Shown: positions 26,040 to 34,719, counted from the first letter of the stretch. The stretch: 47,879 nucleotides of DNA from Bradyrhizobium viridifuturi (GCF_001238275.1 NZ_LGTB01000060.1:1-47879), one strand, 5' to 3'. The notes: a model not told the origin generated them from the sequence alone. Numbers and translations are program-made.

Positions 26040-27251
26040 ATGCGTTGCATCACGCTCGCGGCGATCGCCGCGTTCAGCCTTGCTTCCACGTCGGCGGTTC
26101 CTGCTGCCGACAAGAAATACGATCCCGGCGCCAGCGATACCGAAATCAAGATCGGGCAGACCATGCCCTATAGTGGTCCGGCTTCGGCCTATGGCACGCA
26201 GGGCCGGGCCGAAGCTGCATACTGGAAGATGATCAACAGCCAGGGCGGCATCAACGGCCGCAAGATCACGCTGCTGAGCATGGACGACGGCTATAGCCCG
26301 CCCAAGACGGTGGAGCAGACGCGCAAGCTCGTCGAGCAGGACGAGATCCTCGCCGACATCGGCTCGCTGGGCACGCCGACCAATTCATCGATTCAAAAAT
26401 ATCTGAACAGCAAGAAGATCCCGCATCTTCTGATCTCGACCGGCGCCTCGAAGTGGAACGATCCGAAGGAGTTTCCGTGGACCACGCCGTTCTATCCGCC
26501 CTATGCGCAGGAAGCGAAGATCTACGGCAAGTACATCCTCAAGGAGCTGCCGAGCGCGAAGATCGGCGTGATCTATCAGAATGACGACTTCGGCAAGGAC
26601 TATCTCAGGGGCTTCAAGGAGGCACTCGGCGATAAGGCCGGTCTCATCGTCAAGGAGTTCAGCTACGAGGTGACCGATCCCACGATCGATTCCCAGATCG
26701 TCAATCTGAAGGCCGCGGGCGCCGACGTGCTGATGACGATCACGACGCCGAAATTCGGCGCGCAGGCGATCCGCAAGGTTGCCGATCTCGGCTGGAAGCC
26801 GACGCACTTCATCGTCTCGGTCTCAAGTTCGATCGGCGGTGTGCTCGAGCCCGCCGGCCTCGAACCATCCACCGGGCTGATGACGGCGCTCGCCACCAAG
26901 GTGGTGGGTGATCCGGCCTGGGATACCGACAAGGGCGTGCAGGACTATCTCGCCTTCATGAAGCAGTGGTATCCCGAGGGCAATCCGATCGATGGCAGCA
27001 ACCAGATCGGTTATCTCTCCGCGCAGTTCACGGCCATCATCCTGAAGAATTGCGGCGACGAGCTGACGCGCGAGAACTTGCTGAAGCAGGCCACCAACAT
27101 CAACAAGGTCTCGCTGCCGCTGCTGCTTCCTGGCATCACGGTCTCGGTGTCGCCGACCAACTACTCCACCTTCGACACGTTCAAGCTCGCGAAGTTCGAC
27201 GGCAAGACCTGGAAGTTCTTCGGCGAGAACATCAGCACGGCGGCGCGCTGA
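26040..27251 (+). CDS. ABC transporter substrate-binding protein, branched-chain amino acid type
   Basis: 403 residues, periplasmic after removal of a signal peptide (MRCITLAAIAAFSLASTSAVPAA). Family landmarks are EIKIGQTMPYSGPASAYG, GGINGRKITLLSMDDGYSPPK and VIYQNDDFGKDY. It is clearly a paralogue of the binding protein at 42807. Such proteins in rhizobia often carry aromatic acids rather than amino acids, so the ligand is open. GGGAG lies seven bases before ATG 26040. There are no permease genes beside it, so it is an orphan that might use the importer at 0.1-3.7 kb. A terminator closes the gene. Confidence 0.88.
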   Translation: MRCITLAAIAAFSLASTSAVPAADKKYDPGASDTEIKIGQTMPYSGPASAYGTQGRAEAAYWKMINSQGGINGRKITLLSMDDGYSPPKTVEQTRKLVEQDEILADIGSLGTPTNSSIQKYLNSKKIPHLLISTGASKWNDPKEFPWTTPFYPPYAQEAKIYGKYILKELPSAKIGVIYQNDDFGKDYLRGFKEALGDKAGLIVKEFSYEVTDPTIDSQIVNLKAAGADVLMTITTPKFGAQAIRKVADLGWKPTHFIVSVSSSIGGVLEPAGLEPSTGLMTALATKVVGDPAWDTDKGVQDYLAFMKQWYPEGNPIDGSNQIGYLSAQFTAIILKNCGDELTRENLLKQATNINKVSLPLLLPGITVSVSPTNYSTFDTFKLAKFDGKTWKFFGENISTAAR

Positions 27252-27558
27252 GGACTGGCGAGACGTAGCCATGCCGGTCGGCATCCATGGGCGCAGCAGA
27301 TTCGCTGCGCCCATTTGGAGCGCCTTGTTGTGTCAGTTGCGATGGTGGCTGCCACGACCGCGCGTGGCCCACAGCTGATACTGGTCCCCTGTTGGCACAG
27401 AGGTCGGCCGCCGCGGCCGAGGCCGGGCGGTAACCTCAACCCAAGCTTGCAACTCACCTACCGTGGAACTACGGTCCTTGATAAAGCGCCAGCATTAGGG
27501 AACCATAGCTCCACGGGCCCACGCATGGCCCTCGCTCTTCGAGCAAGGGAGGACGGTC
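27252..27558. other. Intergenic region with terminator and imperfect hairpin
   Basis: A 307-base gap. Beyond the terminator, an imperfect inverted repeat pairs CCGTGGAACTACGGTCCTT (27461-27479) with GGGAACCATAGCTCCACGG (27498-27516), about 16 pairs with three mismatches. It lies 40 bases before the DUF3302 gene and may be in its 5' leader. No coding sequence was recognised. Confidence 0.45.
27287..27317 (+). terminator. Rho-independent terminator after the orphan binding-protein gene
   Basis: The perfect 11-bp stem ATGGGCGCAGC / GCTGCGCCCAT (27287-27297 and 27304-27314) with a six-base loop is followed by TTT. It lies 36 bases after the stop codon. Confidence 0.8.
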
Positions 27559-27975
27559 GTGAACGGCCAAATGCATCCGGCGGCACCTCACCATCTGCCG
27601 TTCTTCGTCCCCGGTCCCAATGGCGACGACACCCTTATGGTGGTGATGGGCATCTTCCTGGTTGTGGTCGTCTTGTATGTCGGCACGCTGTACTGGAAGT
27701 TGCACAGCCTGCCGGAGCGGATGGCGCACAAGTCGCAGAAGCTGCAGTTCGAGATCGTCGCCGTGCTCGGCCTGATCTCGCTGTTCACCCACATGCACAT
27801 CTTCTGGATCGCGGGCCTGCTGCTCGCGATGATCGACCTGCCGGACTTCAGCACGCCGCTGCGCACCATCGCGGGATCGGTGGAGCGGATCGCCGACGCC
27901 ACGCCGCCGAGGTCCGTGCCGCCGCCGGAGCCGGACGCCGTCGCCGCCGCAGAGGAGGGACAGGGCCATGCTTGA
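27559..27975 (+). CDS. DUF3302-type inner-membrane protein (YiaW/YibI-like)
   Basis: 138 residues with two membrane segments: LMVVMGIFLVVVVLYVGTLYW (about 26-46) and FEIVAVLGLISLFTHMHIFWIAGLLLAMIDLP (about 70-100). Between them HSLPERMAHKSQKLQ is typical of the DUF3302 family, whose members in E. coli (YiaW, YibI) sit next to HlyD-like genes (YiaV, YibH), exactly as here. The GTG start at 27559 has GGGAGGA six bases upstream. It overlaps the next gene by 8 bases. Function unknown; probably a partner of the HlyD-like protein. Confidence 0.75.
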   Translation: MNGQMHPAAPHHLPFFVPGPNGDDTLMVVMGIFLVVVVLYVGTLYWKLHSLPERMAHKSQKLQFEIVAVLGLISLFTHMHIFWIAGLLLAMIDLPDFSTPLRTIAGSVERIADATPPRSVPPPEPDAVAAAEEGQGHA

Positions 27976-29200
27976 GCTCCTGCTGTGCTCCCTCGTCACC
28001 ATCCTCCCGGACTATCTCTATCGCCGCTACCGGCAGGGCAAGCGCTTCGGCAAGGAGATCACGTTCTTTTCGGTCTGGCACGAGCTCAGATGGGGCATCA
28101 CCGGCTGCCTGATGCTGACGATCGCGCTGATCACCATGATCTTCTACTATCATCCGTCCACCACCTCGGCGGCGATCTACTTCCGCACCGTGCCGATTCT
28201 CCCCGAAGTGGCCGGCCGCGTCGCCGAAGTGAATGTCGGCTACAGCGCTGCCGTGAAGAAGGGCGATGTGCTGTTCAGGCTCGACAATTCGAAGCAGCGG
28301 GCCGCGCTGGAGACGGCGAAGCGGAAAATCGCAGAGGTGGAAGCGTCGCTGACCAGCGCGCGGGCCGATGTGGTCAAGGCGGACGCCCAGGTCGGCGAGG
28401 CCAAGGCGTCCTGGCAGCAGGCCAAGGACGAGCTGGATACAAAGAGCGAACTGCAGCGCCGCAATCCGGGCATCGTGCCGCAGCGCGACATCGAGAAGCT
28501 GCAGGTCGTGGTCGATCAAAGACAGGCCGGCATCGATGCCGCGAACGCGGCGCGCGAGACTGCGGGCTTGCGCGTCTCCACGCTGCTGCCCGCCGAGAAG
28601 GAGAGCGCGGAGGCATCGATGGCGGAAGCGCAGGTCGATCTCGACAAGACCTATATCCGCGCCGGCGTCGACGGACGGGTCGAGCAGTTCCTGTTGCGGA
28701 CCGGCGACGTCGTCAACCAGATGATGCGACCGGCCGGCGTATTGATTCCCGATGAGGCAGGCCGCAGCGTGTTGCAGGCCGGCTTTGGCCAGATCGAGGC
28801 CCAGGTCATGAGGCCCGGCATGATCGCGGAGGCGACCTGCATTTCGAAACCCTGGGTGATCATCCCGCTCGTCGTCACCGGCGTGCAGGACTATATCGCC
28901 GCCGGTCAATTCCGTTCCGGCGAGCAACTGCTCGATCCGCAAGCCCTTCGCCAGCCGGGCTCGATCCTCACTTTCCTGGAGCCGCTCTATGCGGGCGGGC
29001 TTGAAGGCGTCACGCCGGGCTCCAGCTGCATTGTCAACGCCTACACCAGCAACCACGATGTGATCGCCGATCCGAAGACCGGCGCGCTCAAGGGCTTTGC
29101 CCTGCATGTCGTCGACGCGACCGGGCTCGTGCACGCGCTGCTGCTGCGTATCCAGGCCTTGCTGCTGCCGGTCAAGACGCTGGTGCTGAGCGGGCATTGA
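27968..29200 (+). CDS. HlyD-type membrane fusion protein (YiaV/YibH-like)
   Basis: 410 residues: an N-terminal membrane helix (LRWGITGCLMLTIALITMIFYYHPS, about 38-62), a barrel-sandwich/lipoyl segment (ILPEVAGRVAEVNVGYSAAVKKGDVLFRLD), a long alpha-hairpin coiled coil (about 108-225), the second lipoyl half with TYIRAGVDGRVEQF, and an unusual C-terminal part with more hydrophobic sequence. Such proteins link inner-membrane pumps to the outer membrane, but no ABC, MFS or RND pump gene is next to it. The DUF3302 gene overlaps its start, and a CAX antiporter gene follows 56 bases after it. Confidence 0.85.
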   Translation: MLELLLCSLVTILPDYLYRRYRQGKRFGKEITFFSVWHELRWGITGCLMLTIALITMIFYYHPSTTSAAIYFRTVPILPEVAGRVAEVNVGYSAAVKKGDVLFRLDNSKQRAALETAKRKIAEVEASLTSARADVVKADAQVGEAKASWQQAKDELDTKSELQRRNPGIVPQRDIEKLQVVVDQRQAGIDAANAARETAGLRVSTLLPAEKESAEASMAEAQVDLDKTYIRAGVDGRVEQFLLRTGDVVNQMMRPAGVLIPDEAGRSVLQAGFGQIEAQVMRPGMIAEATCISKPWVIIPLVVTGVQDYIAAGQFRSGEQLLDPQALRQPGSILTFLEPLYAGGLEGVTPGSSCIVNAYTSNHDVIADPKTGALKGFALHVVDATGLVHALLLRIQALLLPVKTLVLSGH

Positions 29201-29256
29201 GATTGCCGTGGCGGCGGCTGGCTGCCCGGAAGCTTGTCTCATGCGGAGGACGGGTC

Positions 29257-30360
29257 ATGACGCCCTTGCTGGATGAAATTCGACGCAGCCCGCTGCTCTG
29301 GATGCTGATCTTCGTTCCAGCGGTGCTGGCGGTCGAACTCGTTGCGCCCTCCTCTCATACCGCCCTGTTCGTGCTGGCGGTGCTGGCGATCGTGCCACTG
29401 GCCGCGCTGCTCAGCCATGCGACCGAAAGCGTCGCTGCCAGGACGGGCGATGCGATCGGCGGACTGCTCAATGCGACGTTGGGAAATCTGACCGAACTGA
29501 TCATCGCCGTGGCCGCACTTCAGGCAGGGGAGCATCTGCTGGTCAAAGCGTCGATCGTCGGCGCTATCGTCACCAATTCGCTGTTCATGCTGGGCGGGTG
29601 TTTTCTGCTCGGCGGATTGCGCTATCCGCTCCAGGAATTCAATCGCGCCGGTGCGCGACTGCAGGCGGCCCTGCTGCTGCTCGCCTCGATCGCGCTGCTT
29701 GCACCGGCGGCGATTGCCGGGCTCGAGCTGGCGCAGGGCGGTGCCTTGACCAGAAGATTGAGCCTTGGCCTCGCGCTTCTTCTGATCGCTGCCTACGGCC
29801 TCGATTTGCTGTTCTCGCTGCGGACGCACAAGGGCCTGTTCGCGACCGAGGATCACGGCGAGGCGGATCATGAGGCGAACTGGCCGATCGGGCTTGCGGT
29901 CGGCACGCTCGTCGTCGTCACCGTGCTCGTCGCGCTGGTCAGCGAAATATTCGTCGGATCGGTGCAGAGCGCAGGGCAGGCACTCGGAATGGGACCGGCC
30001 TTTATCGGCTTCATCGTCGTTTCGCTGGTCGGAGCGGCCGCGGAAATGGCCGTGGCATTTTCGGCGGCCCGCAAGAATCGCCTCGACATGAGCGTCGGCA
30101 TCGCGCTCGGCAGCGCGTCCCAGATCGCCCTGTTCGTGGCGCCGGTGCTCGTGATCCTGAGCTATGTCATCGGCCCTGCGCCGATGGACCTGCAATTCTG
30201 GCCCGGTGCCGTGGTCATGGTGATGCTGACGACCATGACCTGCGGCTTCATCACGAGCGGCGGCCGCTCCGCCTGGTTCGTCGGCGTCATGCTGCTGTTG
30301 ATCTATGCGATCTTCGCCATGACGCTGTATGTGCTGCCGCCCGGGGTCGCGCGCTCATGA
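29257..30360 (+). CDS. CAX-type cation/proton antiporter
   Basis: 367 residues, about eleven membrane helices, in the Ca2+/H+ antiporter (CaCA/CAX) family. The two inverted repeats have their signature segments: GNLTELIIAVAALQAG in the first half and GAAAEMAVAFSAARKNRLDM followed by IALGSASQIALFVAP in the second; the acidic residues (Glu in NLTEL and AAAEM) are kept. It probably exports calcium or a related cation. ATG 29257 follows GGAGG closely and is preferred to the upstream frame opening at 29197. Its TGA overlaps the next ATG by 4 bases, so it is coupled to the K+ channel gene. Confidence 0.9.
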   Translation: MTPLLDEIRRSPLLWMLIFVPAVLAVELVAPSSHTALFVLAVLAIVPLAALLSHATESVAARTGDAIGGLLNATLGNLTELIIAVAALQAGEHLLVKASIVGAIVTNSLFMLGGCFLLGGLRYPLQEFNRAGARLQAALLLLASIALLAPAAIAGLELAQGGALTRRLSLGLALLLIAAYGLDLLFSLRTHKGLFATEDHGEADHEANWPIGLAVGTLVVVTVLVALVSEIFVGSVQSAGQALGMGPAFIGFIVVSLVGAAAEMAVAFSAARKNRLDMSVGIALGSASQIALFVAPVLVILSYVIGPAPMDLQFWPGAVVMVMLTTMTCGFITSGGRSAWFVGVMLLLIYAIFAMTLYVLPPGVARS

Positions 30361-30929
30361 GCGGGCAGCCGGACAACGCCATGCGCCGTCGAGGCTTGCC
30401 AGGCGGATGGGTCCGGCTTGCCGTACCGCTGGTGTTTGCCTGCAGCGTCGTCGGCCTGCTGGTCGAAGCTGCCGTGCCGCACTTTCTGCCTGACAACTCG
30501 TTCACAGCGGCCGTCGGAGGCGCTGCTCAGGCGGGCGTATTCGCGATCTGGCTCTATCTAGCCTGGCGCATCGCCAAAACCCTTCAGGGTATCTACGGTC
30601 CCGACAGCGTTCGCTACCTTGAGCAAACGCCGGTTTGGAGAATTCTGCTTCACGTGACGGCGGCCTATGGCCTTGCGGCGTTCTGCTTTGCGGTGATCTA
30701 CGCATTGATCGTTCGCCGCGACGCCGACGCCTTCTCGGCTCAGCTCAACCTCGGCAACGCGCTCTATTTCAGCATCGTGACCATGACGAGCACAGGATAC
30801 GGCGACATCTTCCCCAAATCAGGTTGGGCAAAGGCCGCCGTGTGCGTGCAGATCATATTTGGCGTTCTTTATAACGTGCTGTTCTTTTCCATCTTTGCAG
30901 GACTTGCCGGGCGCAGGCGGGGAGGGTGA
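30357..30929 (+). CDS. Potassium channel family protein
   Basis: 190 residues with four hydrophobic segments (about 21-40, 57-75, 97-117, 158-182) and the potassium selectivity filter TGYGD at residues 146-150, preceded by the pore helix LYFSIVTMTS. The last two segments plus filter form a standard pore domain. There is no RCK or cyclic-nucleotide domain, so gating is unknown. It starts in a 4-base overlap (ATGA) with the CAX antiporter gene. Confidence 0.88.
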   Translation: MSGQPDNAMRRRGLPGGWVRLAVPLVFACSVVGLLVEAAVPHFLPDNSFTAAVGGAAQAGVFAIWLYLAWRIAKTLQGIYGPDSVRYLEQTPVWRILLHVTAAYGLAAFCFAVIYALIVRRDADAFSAQLNLGNALYFSIVTMTSTGYGDIFPKSGWAKAAVCVQIIFGVLYNVLFFSIFAGLAGRRRGG

Positions 30930-31336
30930 CGCGACAGCGGCGGTCGGCCCCGCGCGTCTGCGACTGATGTCGGGTGGCGATTCACTTGTCCCGTGTTGCC
31001 GGTTGTCGCAGCTGGAAGCGTCGCTGACATCCGCGCACTCGAGGAAAGCGGCGAAACCGTGCTGGTGCACCGTTACGCCGGCGTCGGATTCGCGCGCGGA
31101 GTCGCGAACGAGGCGGCCGTCCATCTCCTCGCCACGGATCGGCACTGCCCGTGATGGTGTGGTGCGCTTGGACATGCAGCCATCGGAGAAAAAATCCGCA
31201 TGCTATGGCAGCGAATGCGTCGGCAGTGAACAGGCAGAGACTCTGTCGGAATAATATTTCCTTGATGGTCGTCAACGCGAGCAGCGCGATACATGCGAAT
31301 TTTTTCGAGGGGCACTCATTATTTAGGAGATTTCCA
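30930..31336. other. Intergenic region, possible gene remnant
   Basis: A 407-base gap. On the + strand a frame from GTG 30993 to TGA 31154 (53 residues, containing LEESGETVLVHRYAGVGFAR) has a natural amino-acid composition but no ribosome site and no match I recognise; it could be the end of a lost gene. From about 31230 the sequence turns AT-richer, leading into the LTXXQ gene. Confidence 0.35.
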
Positions 31337-31864
31337 ATGTTGAGAATAGTGACTGGAACAACCGCACTCTTCCTCATCGCATCGTCGATTGCTAACGCGC
31401 AGGGTCCGCAAGCCGCTCCCGCCTCTTCGGAACGCTTGAACATAGCGGACCGCAATAATCTCACGGACATGCGGATCGATCTCACGAAGGCTGCGTTGCA
31501 GCTGACCGCCGAACAAGAAAAACTATGGCCGCCAGTGGAGAGCGCGATACGTGCCAGAGCGGAGGATCGGAAAGCGCGCGTAGCCAAGGTGCAAGAAACA
31601 GTGGGCAGGCGAGTTGACGAAAGCCGCATCGAAGCTTTGCGTAATCGTGACCCAATCGCCTTTCTGCAACGACGCTCTGAAGCATTGGCTCAACGATCCG
31701 CCGATTTGGACAAGCTAGCCGAGGCGTGGCAGCCGCTCTACAAGACGCTCAATCCCGAGCAGAGGCAGCGCGTGGCGGCTCTTGCCATTTTTGTACTCCA
31801 CGACATGAGCGATGTCATCGAGCGACGCAGGGCGATGATGCGGGCCGATGACGACGAAGACTAG
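31337..31864 (+). CDS. LTXXQ-motif periplasmic protein (Spy/CpxP-like)
   Basis: 175 residues with a signal peptide (ending ASSIANAQ, about residue 22) and an all-helical body. The LTAEQ motif lies in LQLTAEQEKLWPPVESAIR and a second element in LYKTLNPEQRQRV. Proteins of this family are periplasmic stress chaperones or metal-related sensors. TTAGGAGA seven bases upstream fixes the ATG at 31337. Composition is less GC-rich than its neighbours. A clear paralogue is at 36149, on the other side of the TRAP genes. Confidence 0.82.
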   Translation: MLRIVTGTTALFLIASSIANAQGPQAAPASSERLNIADRNNLTDMRIDLTKAALQLTAEQEKLWPPVESAIRARAEDRKARVAKVQETVGRRVDESRIEALRNRDPIAFLQRRSEALAQRSADLDKLAEAWQPLYKTLNPEQRQRVAALAIFVLHDMSDVIERRRAMMRADDDED

Positions 31865-31913
31865 AATTCGACTGCCGCATTCAGTTCGCGAAACCTGATT
31901 CTAGGAGAAACCA

Positions 31914-32528
31914 ATGCGAACCAGTCTATTTGTGTCAGCGATTGTTGTGGCATCCGGTGCGGCAAGTGTGGCGGCTGCCGACAATCTCAAGGGGACTTAC
32001 TATCTTGTAGGAGCCCAGACTTGCCTGGTGGCACCGGCTGGATTCAAGCAAGACAGCAATGGAAACCTCACGATACCGATTGGCGAGACAAACCTCAGTC
32101 AACTCACCACTGAAGGTCGGATCATCTACCATGGTGACGGCACCGGCGAAGCGAAGCAGACCTTCGTAACCATTGTTCCACCAACACCCAATTCCTTTGG
32201 AGCGGCGGTAAGCGCGGGCGCTATGTCTTACTCGTTCACTTACGAGCAGGAGGGGGATAATGCCTATCGCATGACCGTCAAGCCCGGTACCTTTAAGGGC
32301 GAGCTCAACGCTGGTCCAAATGCTGGCAAACAATTTTCCATCGAAGGGGACAGCCGGCTGTTCCGAGTCTCCGACGACGGAAAGAGGATCGCAGCAGCAA
32401 TGGACAAGCCGTTCGTCCAGAAGATCAGCTTTTCGGGATCGCCTCAGCCCGTTCCGCGGGTCTGCACCTCAATCAGTAACCAGTCCATGATCAACGGCTC
32501 CACAGTTACGGAAGGAAGGAGCAGATAA
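31914..32528 (+). CDS. Secreted protein of unknown function
   Basis: 204 residues with a signal peptide (MRTSLFVSAIVVASGAASVAAA). The mature part is rich in beta-strand and Gly/Thr/Ser, e.g. LKGTYYLVGAQTCLVAPAGF and MSYSFTYEQEGDNAYRMTVK, with two cysteines (in QTCLV and RVCTS) that may form a disulfide. A lipocalin-like shape is possible, but I do not recognise the family. GGAG lies seven bases before the ATG. Base composition is lower in GC than the surroundings, like the LTXXQ gene just before it. Two hairpins follow its stop. Confidence 0.7.
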   Translation: MRTSLFVSAIVVASGAASVAAADNLKGTYYLVGAQTCLVAPAGFKQDSNGNLTIPIGETNLSQLTTEGRIIYHGDGTGEAKQTFVTIVPPTPNSFGAAVSAGAMSYSFTYEQEGDNAYRMTVKPGTFKGELNAGPNAGKQFSIEGDSRLFRVSDDGKRIAAAMDKPFVQKISFSGSPQPVPRVCTSISNQSMINGSTVTEGRSR

Positions 32529-32547
32529 TCGCGTTGACCGCGATTAT
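32525..32547 (+). terminator. Hairpin overlapping the stop of the secreted-protein gene
   Basis: ATAATCGCG / CGCGATTAT, nine perfect base pairs around TTGAC, include the TAA stop codon. There is no T tract; it probably stabilises the RNA end or helps the next hairpin. Confidence 0.4.
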
Positions 32548-32984
32548 GCGATCCAGGTTGCATCGGCGCAGGCGTGACGCCTGCGCCGATGTCGTTTCAG
32601 AAATTAACCGTGCGATTCACACTGGCACCGGCCGCTTGCGGACGCGGCCAGCTTCCTGTTGATGCGGTCTTTAGGCGTCAAAAGATGTGTCGTCTACCGG
32701 CAGGGACGACAGTGCAGATGGGCACCCAGCATTCGCGGCCGGCGAACCCGCCATTGCCAAACCCCGCATTGACCGCGCGACGGCGGCCGGGCACAGCGTG
32801 TGGCGAAGTCATCGAGCGGTCGCAAGAGCCGCAGGGAATACCGCCGCACTGGATTTTGCAGTGCAGCAACGGCGCAATCAGCCCCTGCTAAAGGGGCAAT
32901 GGCAATCGTCGTTGCTTCTCTGTAATGGTGCGACCGGATGTCTCGGGGCCGAAATTCGTGCTCCGCAATTACGCGGGAGGAAAC
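32529..32984. other. Intergenic region upstream of the TRAP genes
   Basis: A 456-base gap. After the hairpin at 32561-32591 there is about 390 bases with no coding sequence I can support. Frames of about 100 residues exist on both strands, but their composition and lack of ribosome sites suggest chance. The last part should contain the promoter of dctP. Confidence 0.45.
32561..32591 (+). terminator. Strong hairpin, probable terminator
   Basis: CATCGGCGCAGGCG and its perfect 14-bp complement around a TGA loop are followed by TCGTTTC, a weak T tract. It lies 32 bases after the stop of the secreted-protein gene. Confidence 0.65.
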
Positions 32985-33989
32985 ATGCGTAAATTCATTT
33001 TGGCTGCGGCGTCGATCGCGGCCTTGACCTTTGTCGGACCGGCGTCGGCGCAGTCGCCGATCGTCCTCAAGTTCAGCCACGTGGTGGCCTCGGACACGCC
33101 GAAGGGCAAGGCGGCCGACAAGTTCAAGGAACTCGCCGAGAAGTACACCGGCGGCAAGGTGAAGGTCGAGGTCTACCCGAACTCGACGCTTTACAAGGAC
33201 AAGGAAGAGCTCGAGGCACTGCAGCTCGGCGCGGTGCAGATGCTGGCGCCGTCGAACTCGAAGTTCGGTCCGATCGGCATCAAGGAATTCGAAGTCTTCG
33301 ATCTGCCCTACATCCTTCCCGACCTGAAAGCGCTCCGCAAGGTGACCGACGGTCCGCTCGGCGCCCAGCTGCTCAAGAAGCTGGATTCCAAGGGCATGAC
33401 CGGGCTCGCCTATTGGGACAACGGTTTCAAGCAGATGAGCGCGAACAAGAAGCTGGTCGCGCCGGCCGACTACAAGGGGCTCAAGTTCCGCATCCAGTCG
33501 TCGAAGGTGCTGGAGGCCCAGTTCCGTGCGCTCGGCGCGATCCCGCAGGTGATGGCGTTCTCCGACGTCTACCAGGCGCTGCAGACTGGCGTCGTCGACG
33601 GCCAGGAGAATACCTGGTCGAACATCTACACCCAGAAAATGCATGAGGTGCAGAAGTACGCCACCGTCACCAATCACGGCTACATCGGCTACGTCGTGGT
33701 CGTGAACAAGAAGTTCTGGGACGGTCTGCCGGCCGACATCCGCGAGCAGCTTTCCAAGGCGATGAAGGAAGCCACCGAGTTCGGCAACAACCAGTCCGCC
33801 AAGGAGAACGACGACGCGCTCGAAGCGATCAAGAAGGCCGGCAAGACCGAGATCATCTCGCTCTCGCCCGAGCAGGACGAAGCGATGCGCAAGGCGATGA
33901 TGCCGGTCTACAAGGACGTGGCTTCGCGCGTCGGCCAGCCGCTGATCGACGAATTCCTCAAGGAGACAGGCCGCAGCCCGATGAACTGA
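32985..33989 (+). CDS. dctP: TRAP transporter solute-binding protein DctP
   Basis: 334 residues, periplasmic (signal peptide MRKFILAAASIAALTFVGPASAQ). Family markers are VLKFSHVVASDTPKGKAADKFKE, LKFRIQSSKVLEAQFRALGA with the Arg that binds the ligand carboxylate, and FSDVYQALQTGVVDGQENTW. It should capture an organic acid. GGGAGG lies four bases before ATG 32985. It heads a dctP-dctQ-dctM operon; a hairpin repeat between dctP and dctQ may keep dctP expression higher. Confidence 0.92.
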   Translation: MRKFILAAASIAALTFVGPASAQSPIVLKFSHVVASDTPKGKAADKFKELAEKYTGGKVKVEVYPNSTLYKDKEELEALQLGAVQMLAPSNSKFGPIGIKEFEVFDLPYILPDLKALRKVTDGPLGAQLLKKLDSKGMTGLAYWDNGFKQMSANKKLVAPADYKGLKFRIQSSKVLEAQFRALGAIPQVMAFSDVYQALQTGVVDGQENTWSNIYTQKMHEVQKYATVTNHGYIGYVVVVNKKFWDGLPADIREQLSKAMKEATEFGNNQSAKENDDALEAIKKAGKTEIISLSPEQDEAMRKAMMPVYKDVASRVGQPLIDEFLKETGRSPMN

Positions 33990-33994
33990 GGCGT

Positions 33995-34036
33995 GATCCG
34001 GAAAACCAGACTCCGGTTTTCCGGACGGATCATGCT
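33995..34036. repeat. Dispersed hairpin repeat between dctP and dctQ
   Basis: TCCGGAAAACC (33997-34007) pairs perfectly with GGTTTTCCGGA (34015-34025), and ATCATGCTCAA follows. The pattern GATCCGGAAAA ... TTTTCCG ... GATCATGCTCAA is a family of intergenic repeats I know from Bradyrhizobium and relatives. It could protect the dctP transcript or lower dctQM. Confidence 0.65.
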
Positions 34037-34146
34037 CAACAAAACGCGGATCTGAACCGCAAATCACAACGACTGCCGCGGCCGCATCAGGCCGCGGCCT
34101 GGGTGCCGTGGCCGGTTGCCGCATCAGGCCATGACGGGGGAGATCA

Positions 34147-34719
34147 ATGCTGCTGAAGATTCTGGACCGGCTCGAGGAAATCATCATCGCGAGCCTGATG
34201 GGGGCCGCGACGCTCCTGACCTTCGTCACGGTCGTGCATCGCTTCCTGGTCGACGTGCCCGTGCTCTATCCGTATTTGTTCGGCATCAATCTCGCATGGT
34301 CGCAGGAACTCTGCATCTACATGTTCATCTGGATGGCGAAGTTCGGCGCTGCCTATGGCGTGCGCACCGGCATCCATGTCGGCGTCGACGTGCTGATCAA
34401 CCGCCTCAATGACGCCTGGCGCAAGCGCACCATCACCTTCGGTCTGCTCGGCGGCGCGCTGTTCACCGCGATCGTCGGCACCATGGGCGCCAAGTTCGTG
34501 TACGAGCTGATGCACACCGACCAGGTCTCGCCCGACATGGAGATCCCGAGCTGGATCGTTTACGCCTGCATCCCGCTCGGCTCCTATCTGATGTGCTTCC
34601 GCTTCCTGCAGGTGTGCTGGAATTACTGGTGGACCGACGAGCTGCCGCATCATGACGCCTCTCATGTCGACGGCGTCGAGACCAGCAAGACCGCGCCCGT
34701 CGCGCTCGGAGAAGCGTGA
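34147..34719 (+). CDS. dctQ: TRAP transporter small permease DctQ
   Basis: 190 residues with four membrane segments; the family feature WSQELCIYMFIWMAKFGAAYGVRTG is at about residues 48-74. The C-terminal tail after residue 165 is polar. GGGGGAG lies four bases before the ATG. Its TGA overlaps the dctM ATG by one base (TGATG). Confidence 0.88.
   Translation: MLLKILDRLEEIIIASLMGAATLLTFVTVVHRFLVDVPVLYPYLFGINLAWSQELCIYMFIWMAKFGAAYGVRTGIHVGVDVLINRLNDAWRKRTITFGLLGGALFTAIVGTMGAKFVYELMHTDQVSPDMEIPSWIVYACIPLGSYLMCFRFLQVCWNYWWTDELPHHDASHVDGVETSKTAPVALGEA

Noticed and set aside
27315..28112. A 265-residue frame spanning the DUF3302 gene
   Set aside because: It is out of frame with two overlapping membrane-protein genes, starts in a terminator and has Arg/Gly-rich random composition.
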